Assembly (NCBI GenBank): GCA_019925105.1
Contig: JAHGAU010000014.1
Span: 186,001 to 250,000 of the forward strand
DNA from: Niebla homalea
Taxonomy: Eukaryota; Ascomycota; Lecanoromycetes; Lecanorales; Ramalinaceae
DNA length: 64,000 nucleotides
Direction of reading: 5' to 3'
The stretch's first letter is position 1. Each line of letters starts with the position of its first letter. The notes beneath the pieces were generated by a model that saw only the letters and a list, made by a program, of their open reading frames with translations, was not told the origin of the DNA and ran no database searches. The position numbers were made by a program, and so were the translations under genes. Shown here piece by piece: positions 12,596-26,200 of the stretch.

Positions 12596-12928
12596 TATTA
12601 GACTGACTCCGCTGGCGGCACGCCGGCGGGACTAATAAAGGTAAATATAGAAGACGTAACGTTACGGTTTAAATACTTGGGTATTACTTTAATAAGTAAA
12701 TTAATAATAAAATTAATTCTTAAAGAACTTAGAAAGAATTAAAGTATAATTTTTACTTAAGGTAAAAAAAATAATTATCCCGCTTTACGCTTATTAAATT
12801 ATAGCTTATAAATAACGTATATTAAGGCTATTATTAAGGCTTTTTATTAAGGTTTAACGGTTTACCTTAACGTAATAATATAGCGTATTATTATAACGCC
12901 GGCGTAAAAATAATGTTAATTATTAATA
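12596..12928 (-). repeat. 3' LTR of copy B
   Basis: The left (outer) edge is nearly unmutated, with GCTGGCGGCACGCCGGCGG at about 12,610-12,630. The right (inner) end is heavily RIP-mutated and terminates TTAATA at 12,928, next to the polypurine tract. Confidence 0.92.
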
Positions 12929-13699
12929 ATTATTTCCCCCTTTATACGTTAATCTTTAAGGTATAAAAAAATATATTTAAAACGTTAATATAAAGTTAAT
13001 TAAATATAAGGCTTATTAAAAACTTATTATTAAACTTAATAAAAAAAAAATAAAAGGAAAAGAATCCTTAAGTATATATATAAATATAATAATATTTATT
13101 TAATAATAATATAATAAAAATATTTTACGTTAATAAGTAATTAACGTAACTTATAAAGCTTATTAAAAACTTTTTTATAAAACTTAATAAAAAAAATAAA
13201 TAAAAAAAGAGTCTTTACGGTATTAATTAATAATTATTTAAAGCTTTATTATTAATTTATTACGCTATAATAAAAATACGTATTATTATAAAAACGGTAT
13301 ATAATTATAATAAGGCCTTTATTTTATTTTAAACTTTTTCTTTTTTTCTCCTTAATAATCTTAATTACTCTTATAAATATAATATATTAAGGGTCTATAT
13401 AAGTATTTATAAGTTAATATACGTATAATTATATACCTTTATTATTTATATTATTATTATAATAAATAATATTAACGTTACGTAAACGTTTTATTTAAAT
13501 TAATAATCCGCTTATTTTTATTTATTAATAAAATATATAAATTTACCTTAATCTTTAAATAATATAATATATACGTAATAACGTTTTATTAACGTAAATA
13601 TAAATATAATATTAATAATATATATAGTAACGCCTTACTTAATTTACTTCTTATAGGATAAACTTTTATACCGGTGGGGCCTTTTATTTTACTATAGGT

Positions 13700-14516
13700 A
13701 TTATAATAAATAATACCCTTCCTATTACCTTCCCGTAAGTATCCTTAACGCTATTAGACCGTTATTACTTTAATATATATATAGTTCCCGGACTGACTAT
13801 AACCCCGGGTAACTTAATAAATATGTAAATATCGGTTAATTAATATATAATCTATTAAAGCGTAAGCCCGGTATATACGGAAGCATAATAAAATCCTTTA
13901 GGATTTTAAAGCCTTTTAATTAAATATTAATTAAACGTTAATTACTGCCGGTCGAACGGAATATATACTTTATTGAATTATTTTAAAAATTAAAAAAAAA
14001 ATATTGGTTTTTTAAATTAAGAAAAAGGCATTTACCGCCCGTATTAAAACGGTAGAAAGAAAGGTTATCCGGCTTAAAAAATAAATAAGAAAATTATAAT
14101 TTAATAACGAGATAATAACGTTAACGTTTAATAATTAAATCGGCTTAATATAAAAGGTTTAAGCTTTTTATAAGAATTAATTCCGTTAAGGAGTTACTCT
14201 TTATTTCCTGACCTTATATCCGGGGTAAGGAGAATAAACCCTGAACTTATAATATCCGGTAGCTTAAAAGGTAAAAAGGAAAAAAGAAATATAGGCTTTA
14301 GCTTATTTAAAGAAGAAAAAGAGGAAATTATACTTTCTTTAATAGCGTTATTAAAAGGGTCAACCTTAACTTCTAGGAATAATACCCTAGAATTAAGTTA
14401 GGGAGCCTTTTTAATAAATAATATTAAGGAGAAATCTTTAATTAAAACAGAAAAAAAAGCGGGGAAAAAAAAAAGGAAAAGGATAAGGAAAATACGACGT
14501 TTTTATACTTATTTTT
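13700..14516 (+). other. Antisense reading frame in copy B
   Basis: Plus-strand frame (antisense to pol). It reads VPGLTITPGNLINM, then VSPVYTEA with stops at likely Q codons, then GRKKGYPA, then ELIPLRSYSLFPDLISGVRR and about 75 uninterrupted codons through FSLFKEEKEEIILSLIALLKG to a single TAG, then continues open for about 30 more codons. The same frame exists in A and C with the same residues. No known domain is recognised and no function is proposed. Confidence 0.42.
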
Positions 14517-17500
14517 AACCTTATTAATCTATTTATAAAAAAAGAAAGCCCGTATTAATATAAAGTTATAGATTATTTTTTTATTTTTATACGTTAATAT
14601 TATTAAAGTTTAACGTTAAATATTAAAATTAATAATATTAAGCGTTAAGTACTTATAATCTATATATTATTAAAAATAATATAATAAATAATATTATAAA
14701 AGTTACCGGAGTATTAATATAATTTTAATAAATATATTTATTAATCTTTTATTACCTTAATAACTTTATTTATTTAATATTTTTAACTTTATAGCGCGTT
14801 AAGTATTTATAATTTAACGTTTATATTTTTTTGCCTTTAATATTATCGTAATTATTATTAAAGTTATTTTTATTAATTATAATATTATAATAAAGATAAT
14901 TACCTTTATAATATTAGCTTATCCGTATACGTAATATTTATAATAAATAAAGTTATTAATTAAAGTTTAAACTCCAATAATCTTATAGAAAGATAATATA
15001 TAAAGGTTAAATAATTATAATATTAATTATATATATAGTTATTAACCATATATATAACCTCCGCCGTTATAATATTATAACCTTATTTATATTTCCTTTT
15101 ATTCCGTATTATTTTATTATATTATTCTTATAATTCTTAAGAATATTTTAAGTCCGTTTTTAATACTTATTAATTATATTTAAGGCCTTAATTAACCTAT
15201 TTAATTTAATATTAAACGCTTTTTTTATTTTTAATCTTATTAATAATTTCTTTAATTATTTATTCTTCTTTATTATTAATTAATTCGGATATTTATATTA
15301 TAGTTTTTGTTATTTAATTATTAATATAAATATAATAAAACTTTAAAAGAGAAATATAAATAATAAAGTAAATTTAATAAGTAATAAAAAGGAATAAATA
15401 ATACGTTTATATTTTAATTTTATTATTAATTTTAAAGGGTCTTATAAATCGGGACGTAAGCTTTTTACTTAATTATTTTAACTTAAAGTTTTTAATATTT
15501 AATATTATTAAATCGTTAACGTTATATAACTTTAATTTATATTTTTTATTATACGTTTTTTAAGTTAATTTAATAATATAACGTTATTAATCCGTTAATA
15601 TTAATTATATTTTATATAATATTTTAACTTTATCTTTTATTATAAATATTTCCTTTTTTATAAGTTTATTTTTAAGTTTAAAATAAATATTTAAATTATA
15701 ATTATATATTATTATAAAAAGACTATAATTTAAAATTAAATATTCTGAATTTATATAAATAAATTTAATTAAAAAGAATAACCTTATTTAATTTATTAAC
15801 TTAAAATTAATAAAGGTTTTTAAATATTATTTAAAACCTTAATTTTAACGCTTTATTTAATTATCCGTTTACGGGTAAAAAGCGATATTTAATTTATACT
15901 TTATTTTTACGTAATAATATATTAAATCTTAGAATTTATTAATAAATAAAAACCTTTAATTAATTACGATTTTAACCGGCGTATTATACCGTAATACGAT
16001 TTCTTTAAAGAAGAAATCCGTTAACGTAATAATATTAATTTATTTTATAATAAGGAAGTATCTATATATTTTTATATACTTATTTATAATTATTAAAATT
16101 AAATTATAAACGCTATCCTTAATTTTATTTATAAATAAGCTAATAATAAAGTTTATATTAAATTCTTTCCAGGATATAACCGGTTAAAAGAATAAAATAA
16201 GTTCGTTATAAAGGTAATAACGTAATATTTTAATCCTTTAATAAGTATTATATATTTTAATATAATTATTAACTTAAGCCTTTAAGCCGTCTTAATAATA
16301 TTTACGGGTTAAGAGCTTATAAGTTTTTTCAGCTTTAAAGTGGTTTATTAATAGGTTATTATAATACTTATTAATTAACTCTTCTTTAACCGTTTTATCC
16401 CGGGGGACGTATATACGGCTTTTATAGGTTATAAGGCTATTAAGATTGAGTTTTTAAGTATTATTATAACCTTAATAAGAATATATTAACGTTATATTAT
16501 TATTTTTAATCTTATATATAAATATATCGTTAACCTATAAATCCTTAATAAATAACTTAATTAGTTTAGATTTTTTATAAGGCTTTTTAAGTAACTATTA
16601 AATCTTTTTTACGGGATAATAATTTAAATATTTTTTAAAGTGAATAATAATTAATAATTAATAGTTATTATTTATTAACGTTCTATTAACTTATTAAATT
16701 AAAGTATAAGCTTATTTTATAAAATAAATAATAAAATAATATTAAAAAATAAGATTCTTTTATAGTTTAAACGTTTTAATAAAGAATTAATAAAGTTTAT
16801 TTTACCTTAATAATAAAATACTTTAAAGTTATAATTAATAAGTTTTAAGGTTTATTTAGCTTAACGCGGACTTAACGTTGGCTATTTTATAAACCCTTAA
16901 AAGTTATTATAATCTATTTATATTTAAATAGTTTTAAGGCTTCTTTTCAGGTAATATCGTTATTACTTAAACATTATAATAATAACGAGGAACTTTTAAT
17001 TATATATTTTATAATTCTATTTAATAAAGGTTATTTTTTTAAATTAATATATAATTAAGCACTAATAACCCTTTTTAAACTATTAAAATAAAATACTTAT
17101 AATAATAAAGTTGGATATATTAATTTTTATTTATACCCTTTATTTTAAGTTAAAATAACGGAATAATAATACGTTAATAAATATCTTACGGAATTAACGG
17201 AACGTTATATTAACCGTATTATTTTATTTTAACGGATTAACCTTTTTCTTTTCTTTATTATTTTTAAGTAAATTAATTAAAGGCTTAATTATCCTTAAAT
17301 ATTTATAAATAAAATAACGATAAAAATTTATAAAGTTTAAAAAGACTTATATTTCCCGGTAGGTTTTTAAGGTAAATTAATCTTTAATAATTTAAATATG
17401 CTTTTAATTTATCTAAATCCCTTTAATAGAAACGATAAACCCTAGGAACTTTACTTAAATAATATTAAATTAATACTTCTTAAAATTAACGTAAAACTGG

Positions 17501-19918
17501 AATTAATAAAGTTATTTAAGGACTTATTAAATATAACGTTAATAATCCGCCGGATTCTTATTAAATATTAAAATATCGTTTAAATAAACTATATAAGTTA
17601 TATTAATAAAGCTAATAAAAATACGATTAATATAAACTTAAAAAGTAACCGGAGTATTAATTAACTTAAATAATATAATAAAATACTTAAAGTAATTATA
17701 ATATATACGGAATACCGTTTTTTATTTATCGTCAGATTTAATCCGTAACCGGTAATAAGTATCTTTAAGGTTTAACTTAATAAATTATTTAAAGTTATTT
17801 AACCAATTAAAAGTCTCGGTAATTAAGGGTAATAAGTATCGATTTTTAATTATAACCGTATTTAATTTATAATAATCAATATAAAAATAAAGGCCATTAT
17901 CCTTTTTAAATATAAAAAGGATTAAAACGCTTATAAGTAACGTTAAATAATAAATTCAACCCCGGGCTATAATATCCTTAAAATACCGCCGGAGCTCCGT
18001 TAACTTTACTTAAAATAGGTTATATAAGGGATTATATAATAACTTTTTACCGTTTAAGTTAATAACGTAATTTTTTTATTTTAATTTAGGTAAAGTATTA
18101 GTTATATTATTAAAAAAAAATATTTATATATTCGTTTAACTCCCTTAAGACGTTCCGGTTAATAAAGTCTTTTATAACACTTATATACGTTAAATTACCT
18201 TAAAAAATTCACAATATTTTTAAACGCTCCGTCGTTACGTTTACGTAAATAATTATAAAAACCTTATTAATCTCCGTTAAACTTTAATTAAAATTATAAA
18301 CGTTATTAATTTATAACTTATAAAAATTAACCTTAAAACGTTATTTATCTATTACCGGATTAATTATTATTTATAAAATATATAAAGTTAATAAATTAAG
18401 GATTACGTTTAAACCTTTTTAATTAATAACGTAAAAAAGTATTTTATATTATTTTTATTGCCCTTAATTATTAATTAAAAAATATTATAATTAATAAACG
18501 TTATAATAAAAGATTTACTTATTATTAAGAAAAATTATTTATAGTAAAACAATAGGGGTTAATTATAAGTTTTATTAAACTATATATACTTATAAAATTA
18601 AATTTATTTAAGCTTTAATATTAATTAATATATTTAATAATTAAGGATTATCCTGAAAACTTATTTAATCTTTAATAATAAAAGTTAAATATATTTTTAA
18701 TTATTTTTTTATTAATTCCGACTTTAAAACGTTATTAGAACTTTATCGTTTTTTAATATATTATCCTTTTTATAGGATTTTATACTTATTATTAAGATTT
18801 TATTTTATAAAATAATAAAATAATCGGATATATAATAGCTCTTTCCGTAATATATATAATATTTAACGTTCTTATTTACTTTAATAGTAACATTAAAGTT
18901 TTTAAGTATAATTTTACGTTTTTAACCGTAAAAATTAATTTTAATAAAGGTATACGTTAATTTTAAGCCATTAAAATTAAGTTTAAATACCTTATTTTTA
19001 AGGGATTTACCCTTATTAACTTTTTAATTATTATTAATAATATATTTTAAATTATTCTCTTATATAATTATTACCGTTATAATATCGTTTTAAATTCTTA
19101 ATACCTTATTAATTATAAGGATTTTAATTTTAAACTCCGGTAAAAGCTTTATAAAAAATATATAAATATAAAATTTATTTAATAATAATAATAAGTCTTT
19201 TTTTATAATCTTTAAAGTATTACGGAATTACGTTATTTTTTAATTAAAATATTATTTAATATTTTTAAACTATTTATAATAAATAAGCCAGCGGTTTTCC
19301 GGATTAATTATTAAGTTTAAAAACTTATCTTTAAGCTTTTAATAGCTTATTTTATTAATTTTTTTATTTAATAAGTTAAAGATTTTATAAAAGATAAACT
19401 TTAAATAAAAAACTATTTTTTTTCTCTTAATAAAGAAGTATTTAAAATAAAATATAAATTATCTCTTTAAGTTAATAAATTATATTTAATATTTATTTTT
19501 AAATTTATTTTAATATAGCTTAAGCTTTTCCGGATAAAAAAATTTACCCTTATAAAATAAGATAAAAGTTATTAGTAATATATTATTAATATAAAGCTTA
19601 ATAATAAGGTTAATGTGGAAAAGAGTTTTAAAATATAAACTTTTATATTATACGTTAACGTAGTTAAATATATACTTTTAATAAGTATAATTTTTAGCCT
19701 TAAGCCAATTAATTTTAAACTATAATTCTAGAAGTTAAACTTATTAAATTATAATATTATAACGGTATTCTGCCGCTTTAATTTATTTTATTATAATAAA
19801 AAGGTTTTTAATTAAAAAATAAATATCGTTTTCTTATTTTAAAATTTATTAAATTAATTAAGTATTTATTATAATAATAACGTTAAGTTTTCTCCTTAAT
19901 AAAGAAAAAGAATTAGAA

Positions 19919-20251
19919 TATTAAATTAACTCCGTTAACGGTACGTTAATAGGATTAATAAAAATAAATATAGAAGACGTAACGTTATAGTTTAAATACT
20001 TAAATATTATTTTAATAAGTAAATTAATAATAAGATTAATTCTTAAAGAACTTAAAAAGAATTAAAATATAATTTTTACTTAAGGTAAAAATAATAATTA
20101 CCCCGCTTTACGCCTATTAAGCTATAGCTTATAAATAACGTATATTAAGGCCGTTACCAAAGCCCTTTACCAAGGTTTAATAGCTTACCTTAACGTAACA
20201 GTATAGCGTACTACTGTAGCGCCGGCGCAGAGGTGGCGCTAGCTGCTAATA
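19919..20251 (-). repeat. 5' LTR of copy B
   Basis: The inner end is RIP-mutated (GTTAACGGTACGTTAATAGG), and the outer end near 20,215-20,251 is intact (GCCGGCGCAGAGGTGGCGC), finishing CTAATA. It is 333 bp, like its partner. Confidence 0.92.
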
Positions 20252-21403
20252 ATCAATTAAACAGAATACACCCATTACCCATATATACATTGCGTCCATT
20301 ATACTTAATATTATAAGGGCTTTAAACGTTATAAAAGAGATAAAATTTAAGTTTTATTTTTTTCATATAACGGTATTTACGTATACTTTTTATGAATTTA
20401 TTATTCTTATATATATTATAGAAAAAGTCTTTTAAAACCGATATTTTTAATATCCTTAATATTATTTTATATATAATATATAATTTAATTATATTTAAAT
20501 AACTTAAATAATTATAAAAAGTCGTAAAGAGCTTATTATTTTTTTTTTATATCTTTAAATAATCTTATTACCGTTACGTTTAACTTTATTATTTTTCTTA
20601 CTTTTCTTACTTTATAATTTATAAAATATAAGATCCAAGTCTTTTTTATTAATTATTAATATAGTATTTTTCCGGATATATATAAGTAAATAAAGCTTTT
20701 TATACCGGTATTTTACCGTAATAAGTTAATCCTTTTACGTAATTTTTATTTTATATCCGTTAAAAATAATACTTATATCTTTATCTTTTAAAACCGAAAT
20801 AAATAAAAAATTAAATCTTAAATAAAGAATTTATAATACGTTTTAAATAATACGGTTTTAACCGTTTATTTCGATTATTACATTATTACGTTTAAATAAA
20901 TTTAAAGAACCTTTATCCCTTATTATTACCCTTATAATCTTTTCTTTAAAACTCTGAAATATATTTTTCCGAGTATATATATATTTTATAACGCCGGAGT
21001 TTATTATTTAAAAGTCTCCTTATTTTTAAATAATATATTTTAATTTATCTTATTAAGGGAATTACCCCTTATTATTATTAAAGCGTAATTATTATTACCG
21101 GTATTTACGGATTTTATAAAATCTGGGCTTTTATTATTTTGGAAAAAATCGTATTTTTTCCGTACTTATTTTATTATTTAATTATATAGATTATTCTTAA
21201 ATAAATAATTCTCTTTATTACTTATATTATTTATTATAATAATATTTTTTACCTTATTATTACCGTTATAAAGACCGGGATTACTTAAATTTACCATAAT
21301 AATATTATTATTAAGCTTATATAAAGTTAAATTATATAGATCCTTATTATTTTAATAGTTTTTTAAAAACTTATTAAGGCTATTCCGTTTTTTATTAAAA
21401 AAA
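20252..21403. other. RIP-degraded DNA between copies B and C
   Basis: The first 50-60 bases (to about 20,310) are RIP-light and continue the pre-insertion site of B. The rest is A+T-rich with no clear family motif. The last five bases (21,399-21,403, AAAAA) are the left target-site duplication of copy C. Confidence 0.5.
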
Positions 21404-21737
21404 TATTAGACTGACTCCGCTGGCGGCACGCCGGCGGGACTAGTAAAGGTGGGTGTAGAAGACGTAACGTTACGGTCTGGATACTTAGGTATTACTTTAA
21501 TAAGTAGATTAATAATAAGATTAATTCTTAAGGAACTTAAAAAGAACTAGGGTATAACCTTTACTTAAGGTAAAAGTAATAATTACCCCGCTTTATGCTT
21601 ATTAAGTTACGGCTTATAAATAACGTATATTAAGGCCCTTTATTAAGGCTTTTTATTAAGGTTTAACGGCCTATTTTAGCGTAATAATATAACGTATTAT
21701 TATAATACCGGCGTAAAGATAACGTTAATTATTAATA
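21404..21737 (-). repeat. 3' LTR of copy C
   Basis: The outer edge is intact for about 75 bp (21,404-21,480, including GTGGGTGTAGAAGACGTAAC), longer than in B. The inner part is RIP-mutated. It differs by one base in length from the other LTRs. Confidence 0.9.
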
Positions 21738-22476
21738 ATTATTTCCCCCTTTATATATTAATCTTTAAAGCATAAAGAGATATATTTAAGAAATTAACGT
21801 AAAGCCGGCTAAATATAAAGTTTATTAAAAATTTATTATTAAACCTAATAAGAAAAAAGTAAAAGGAAAAGAGTCCTTAGGTATATATATAAGTATAATA
21901 ATATCTATCCGATAATAATATAATAAGGGCACTTTACGTTAATAAATAACTAATATAATTTATAAAGCTTATTAAAAACCTTTTTATAAAACTTAATAAA
22001 AAAAGGTAAATAAGAAAAGAATCTTTACGGTATTAATTAATAATTATCTAGGGCTTTATTATTAATTTATTACGTTATAATAAAGGTAAACGTTATTATA
22101 GAAATAACGCATAATTATAATAAGGTTTTTATTCTATTTTAAACTTTTTCTTTTTTTCTTTTTAATAATTTTAATTGCTTTTATAAGTATAATATATTAA
22201 GGGTTTATATAAGTATTTATAAATTAATATACGTATAGCTATATACCTTTATTATCTATATTATTATTATAATAAATAACGTTAATATTATTTAAGCGTT
22301 TTATTTATATTAATAGTCCGTTTATTTCGTTTATTAATATTATATATAAGTTAATCAATCTTAAATAGCGTAACCTACGTTAACGCGTTATTAACGTAAA
22401 CGTAAATATAATATTAATAATAAGTATAATAACGCTTTATTTTATTTGCTTTTTATAGAATAAGTTACGTTACGTA

Positions 22477-23290
22477 TATAACCTATTATTTTATTCGCGG
22501 TATCGCCGTAAGTAATATTTTTCCCGTTGCCTCCCCGTAAGCTTCCTTACGCCGTCGGATTACCGTTATTTTAATATATATATAGTTCCCGGACTGGCTA
22601 TAATCCCGGATAACTTAATAAATATATAAGTATCCTTTAATCGGTACGCGGTTTATTAGGGCGTAAGCCCGGTACGTACGGAAACGTAATAAAATCCTTC
22701 GGGATTTTAAAATTTTCCGGTTAAATATTGGTTAAACGTTAACCACCATTAATCGGGCGGAGTATATACTCCGTTAAGTTACCTTAAAAATTAAGGAAAA
22801 AATATTAATCCTTTAAATTGAGAAAAAGGCGTTCGCCGTCCGCGTTAAAGCGGCGGAAAAAAAGGTTATCTGGCTTAAAGAATAAATAAGTAAATTATAA
22901 TATAATAATAAAATAATAACGTTAACGTTTAATAGCTAAATTAACTTAATACGGGGGGTTTAAGCCCTTTATAAAAGTCAACTTTATTAAGGAGTTACTC
23001 CTTATTTTCCGACCTTATATTTAAGGTAAAAAGATAAGACCCCGAGTTTATAATATTTAGTAACCTAAGAAATAAAAAGGAGGAGGAAGATACGGGCTTT
23101 AATTTATTTAAAGAAGAAGGAAAGGAAATTATATTTTTCTTAACGGCGTTATTAAGGGAGTCAGCCTTAACTTCTAGGAATAATACCTTAAAATCGAGTT
23201 AAGGAGCCTTTCCGGTAAATAATATTAAGGAGGTACCTTTAACCAAAAATTAAAAGAAAAGGAAGGCAATATAATACCCTTATATTTAGT
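22477..23290 (+). other. Antisense reading frame in copy C
   Basis: Plus-strand frame, antisense to pol. Readable segments in order: LTPSDYRYFNIYIVPGLAII, then GVSPVRTE, FPVKYWLNVNHH, SGGVYTPLSYLKN, EKGVRRPR, SGGKKGYLA, LRSYSLFSDL, FNLFKEEGKEIIFFLTALLR and NNTLKSS. In-frame stops are TAA, TAG or TGA, which C-to-T change of CAA, CAG or CGA would produce. The frame matches B and A over about 270 codons. Whether it was ever translated is unknown. Confidence 0.45.
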
Positions 23291-26200
23291 TTAAGTATTA
23301 TTAACTCATATATAAAAGAAAACGAGGAAGGAGAAGGTAATCCGTATTAACGTAAAGTTATAGATTATTCTTTTGTTTTTATATGTTAATATTATTGGAG
23401 TTTAGCGTTAAGCGTTAAAGTTAATAACGTTAAGCGTTAGGCACTTATAATCTATATATTATTAAAAGTAATATAGCGGATAATATTATTAAAGTTATTA
23501 AAGCGTTAGTATAACTTTAGTAAATATACCTATTAATCTCTTATTACCTCGATAACTTTATTTATTTAATATCCTCGACTTAATAATACGTTAAGCGCTT
23601 ATAATTTAACGCCTACGTTTCTTTACTTTCGGTATTATCGCAATTATTATTAAAGCCACTTTTATCAGTTATAATATTATAATAAAGATAATTGCCTCCG
23701 TTACGCTGGTTTATCCGCGCGTATAGTACCCGTAATAAGTAAAGTCGTTAATTAAAGTTTAAACTCTAGTAATCTTACGGAAGGATAACGTATAAAGGTT
23801 AAATAGTTATAATATTAATTATATATATAATTATTAATTATATATATAACTTCCGCCGTTATAACGTTATAATTTTATTTACGTTTCTTTTTACTCCGTA
23901 TTATTTTATTATATTATTCCTGTAGTTCTTAAAAATGCTTTAAGTCCGTTTCCGGTATTTATTAATTATATTTAAGGTTTTAATTAATTTATTTAACCTA
24001 ATATTAAATGCCTTTTTTACTTTTAACTTTATTAATAATTTCTTTAATTATTTATTCTTTTTTATTATTAATTAATTTAAGTATTTATATTATAGCTTCC
24101 GCCGTTTAATCGTTAACGTAAGTATAATAAAACTTTAAAAAAGAAATATAAATAATAAAATAAATTTAATAAATAATAAAGAAAAATAAGTAGTACGTTT
24201 ACGTTCTAATTTTATTATTAATTTTAAAGGGTTTTATAAATCGGGGCGTAAGCTTTTTACTTAATTATTTTAACTTAAGGTTTTTAATATTTAATATTAT
24301 TAAATTATTAATATTATATGATTTTAACTTATATTTTTTATTATATATCTTTTAAGTTAATTTAATAATATAACGTTATTAATCCGTTAATATTAATTAT
24401 ATTTTATATAATATTTTAACCTTATTTTTTACTATAAATATCTCCTTTTTTATAAACTTATCCTTAAGTTTAAAATAAATATTTAGATTATAATTATATA
24501 TTATTATAAAAAGGCTATAGTTTAAAGTTAAATATTCTAAATTCATATAAATAAATTTAATTAAAAAGAATAACCTTATTTAATTTATTTATTTAAAGTT
24601 AATAAAGGTCTTTAAATATTATTTAAAATTTTAATTTTAATACTTTATTTAACTATTTATCTGCGGGTAAAAAGCGGTACTTAATTTACGCTTTATCTTT
24701 ACGTAATAATATATTAAACTTTAGAATTTATTAATAAATAAAGATTCCTAATTAATTACGATTTTAACCGGTATATTATAGCGTAATATAATTTCTTTAA
24801 AAAAGAGGTCCGTTAACGTAATAATATCGATTTATTTTATAATAAAAAGGTATTTATATATTTTTATATATTTATTTATAATTATTAAAATTAAATTATA
24901 GACGTTACCCTTAACCTTATTTACGGGTAAGCCGGTAATAAAGTTTATATTAAGTTTTTTCTAGGGTATAACCGGTTAAAAAAGTAAAGTAAACTTATTA
25001 TAAAAGCGGTAATATAATACCTTAATCCTTTAGTAAATATCGTACGTTTTAATATAATTATTAATTTAAGCCTTTAAACCGTCCTAATAATATTTACGGG
25101 TTAAGAGCTCGTAAGTTTTTTCGGCTTTAAAGTGGCCCGTTAACGGGTTATTATAATACTTATTAATTAACTCTTTTTTAACCGCTTTATCCCGGGGGAT
25201 ATATATACGGCCTTTATAGGTAATAAGGTTATTAAGATTAAGTTTTTAAGTATTATTATAATTTTAATAAGAATATATTAATACTACGTTATCGTCCTTA
25301 ATTTTATATATAAACGTATTATTAACCTATAAATCCTTAATAAATAACTTAATCGGTTTAGATTCCTTATAAGGCTTTTTAAATAATTATTAAATTTTTT
25401 TTTACGGAATAATAACTTAAATACTTTTTAAAACGAATAATAATTAATAATTAATAACCACCGTCCGTTAACGTTATACCGATTTATCGGATTAAAATAC
25501 GAGTTTATTCTATAAAATAAATAATAAAATAATATTAAAAGGTAAGACTCTTTTATAATTTAAACGTCTTAATAAAGGATTAATAAAGTTTATTTTACTT
25601 TAATAATAAAATACTTTAAAGTTATAACCGGTAAGTTTTAAGGTTTACTTAATTTAATACGGGCTTAACGCCGGTTATTTTATAAACCTTTAAAGGTTAT
25701 TATAATCTATTTATACTTAAATAGCTTTAAGGCTCCTTTCTAAGTAATACCGTTATTACTTAAACGCCATAACGATAACGAAGAACTCTTAATTATACGT
25801 TTTATAATTCTATTTAGTAAAAGTTATTTTTCTAAATTAATATATAATTAAACGTTAATAACTTTCTTTAAACTGTTAAAATAAGATATTTACAATAGTA
25901 AAATTGGATATATTGGTTTTTATTTGTACCCCCCGTTCTAAATTAAAATAACGGAGTAATAATATATTAATAAATATTTCACGGAATTAACGGAACGCCG
26001 TATTAACCGTATTATTCTACTTTAACGGGTTAACCTTCTTTTTTTCCTTATTGCCCTTAAGTAGACTAATTAAGAACTTAATTATCCTTAAATATTTATA
26101 AATAAAATAATAATAAAAATTTATAAAGCTTAAAAAAATTTATATTTCCCGATAGGTTTTTAGCGTAAATTAATCCTTAATAGTTTAAATATATTTTTAA

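Larger units (their letters stand above)
12596..20251 (-). mobile_element. Full-length RIP-degraded Ty3/gypsy chromovirus, copy B
   Basis: Length is 7,656 bp, bounded by 333-bp LTRs and a perfect 5-bp target-site duplication ATCAA (12,591-12,595 and 20,252-20,256). Coding strand is minus: 5' LTR on the right, then a gag/RT region (to about 17,250), RNase H (about 17,140-16,700), integrase (about 16,410-15,690), chromodomain (about 15,270-15,090), a 2.1-kb tail, polypurine tract (12,933-12,945) and 3' LTR on the left. Gag was not resolved. Every frame is broken by RIP-type stops. It aligns over its whole length with copy C and, inverted, with copy A. Confidence 0.92.
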
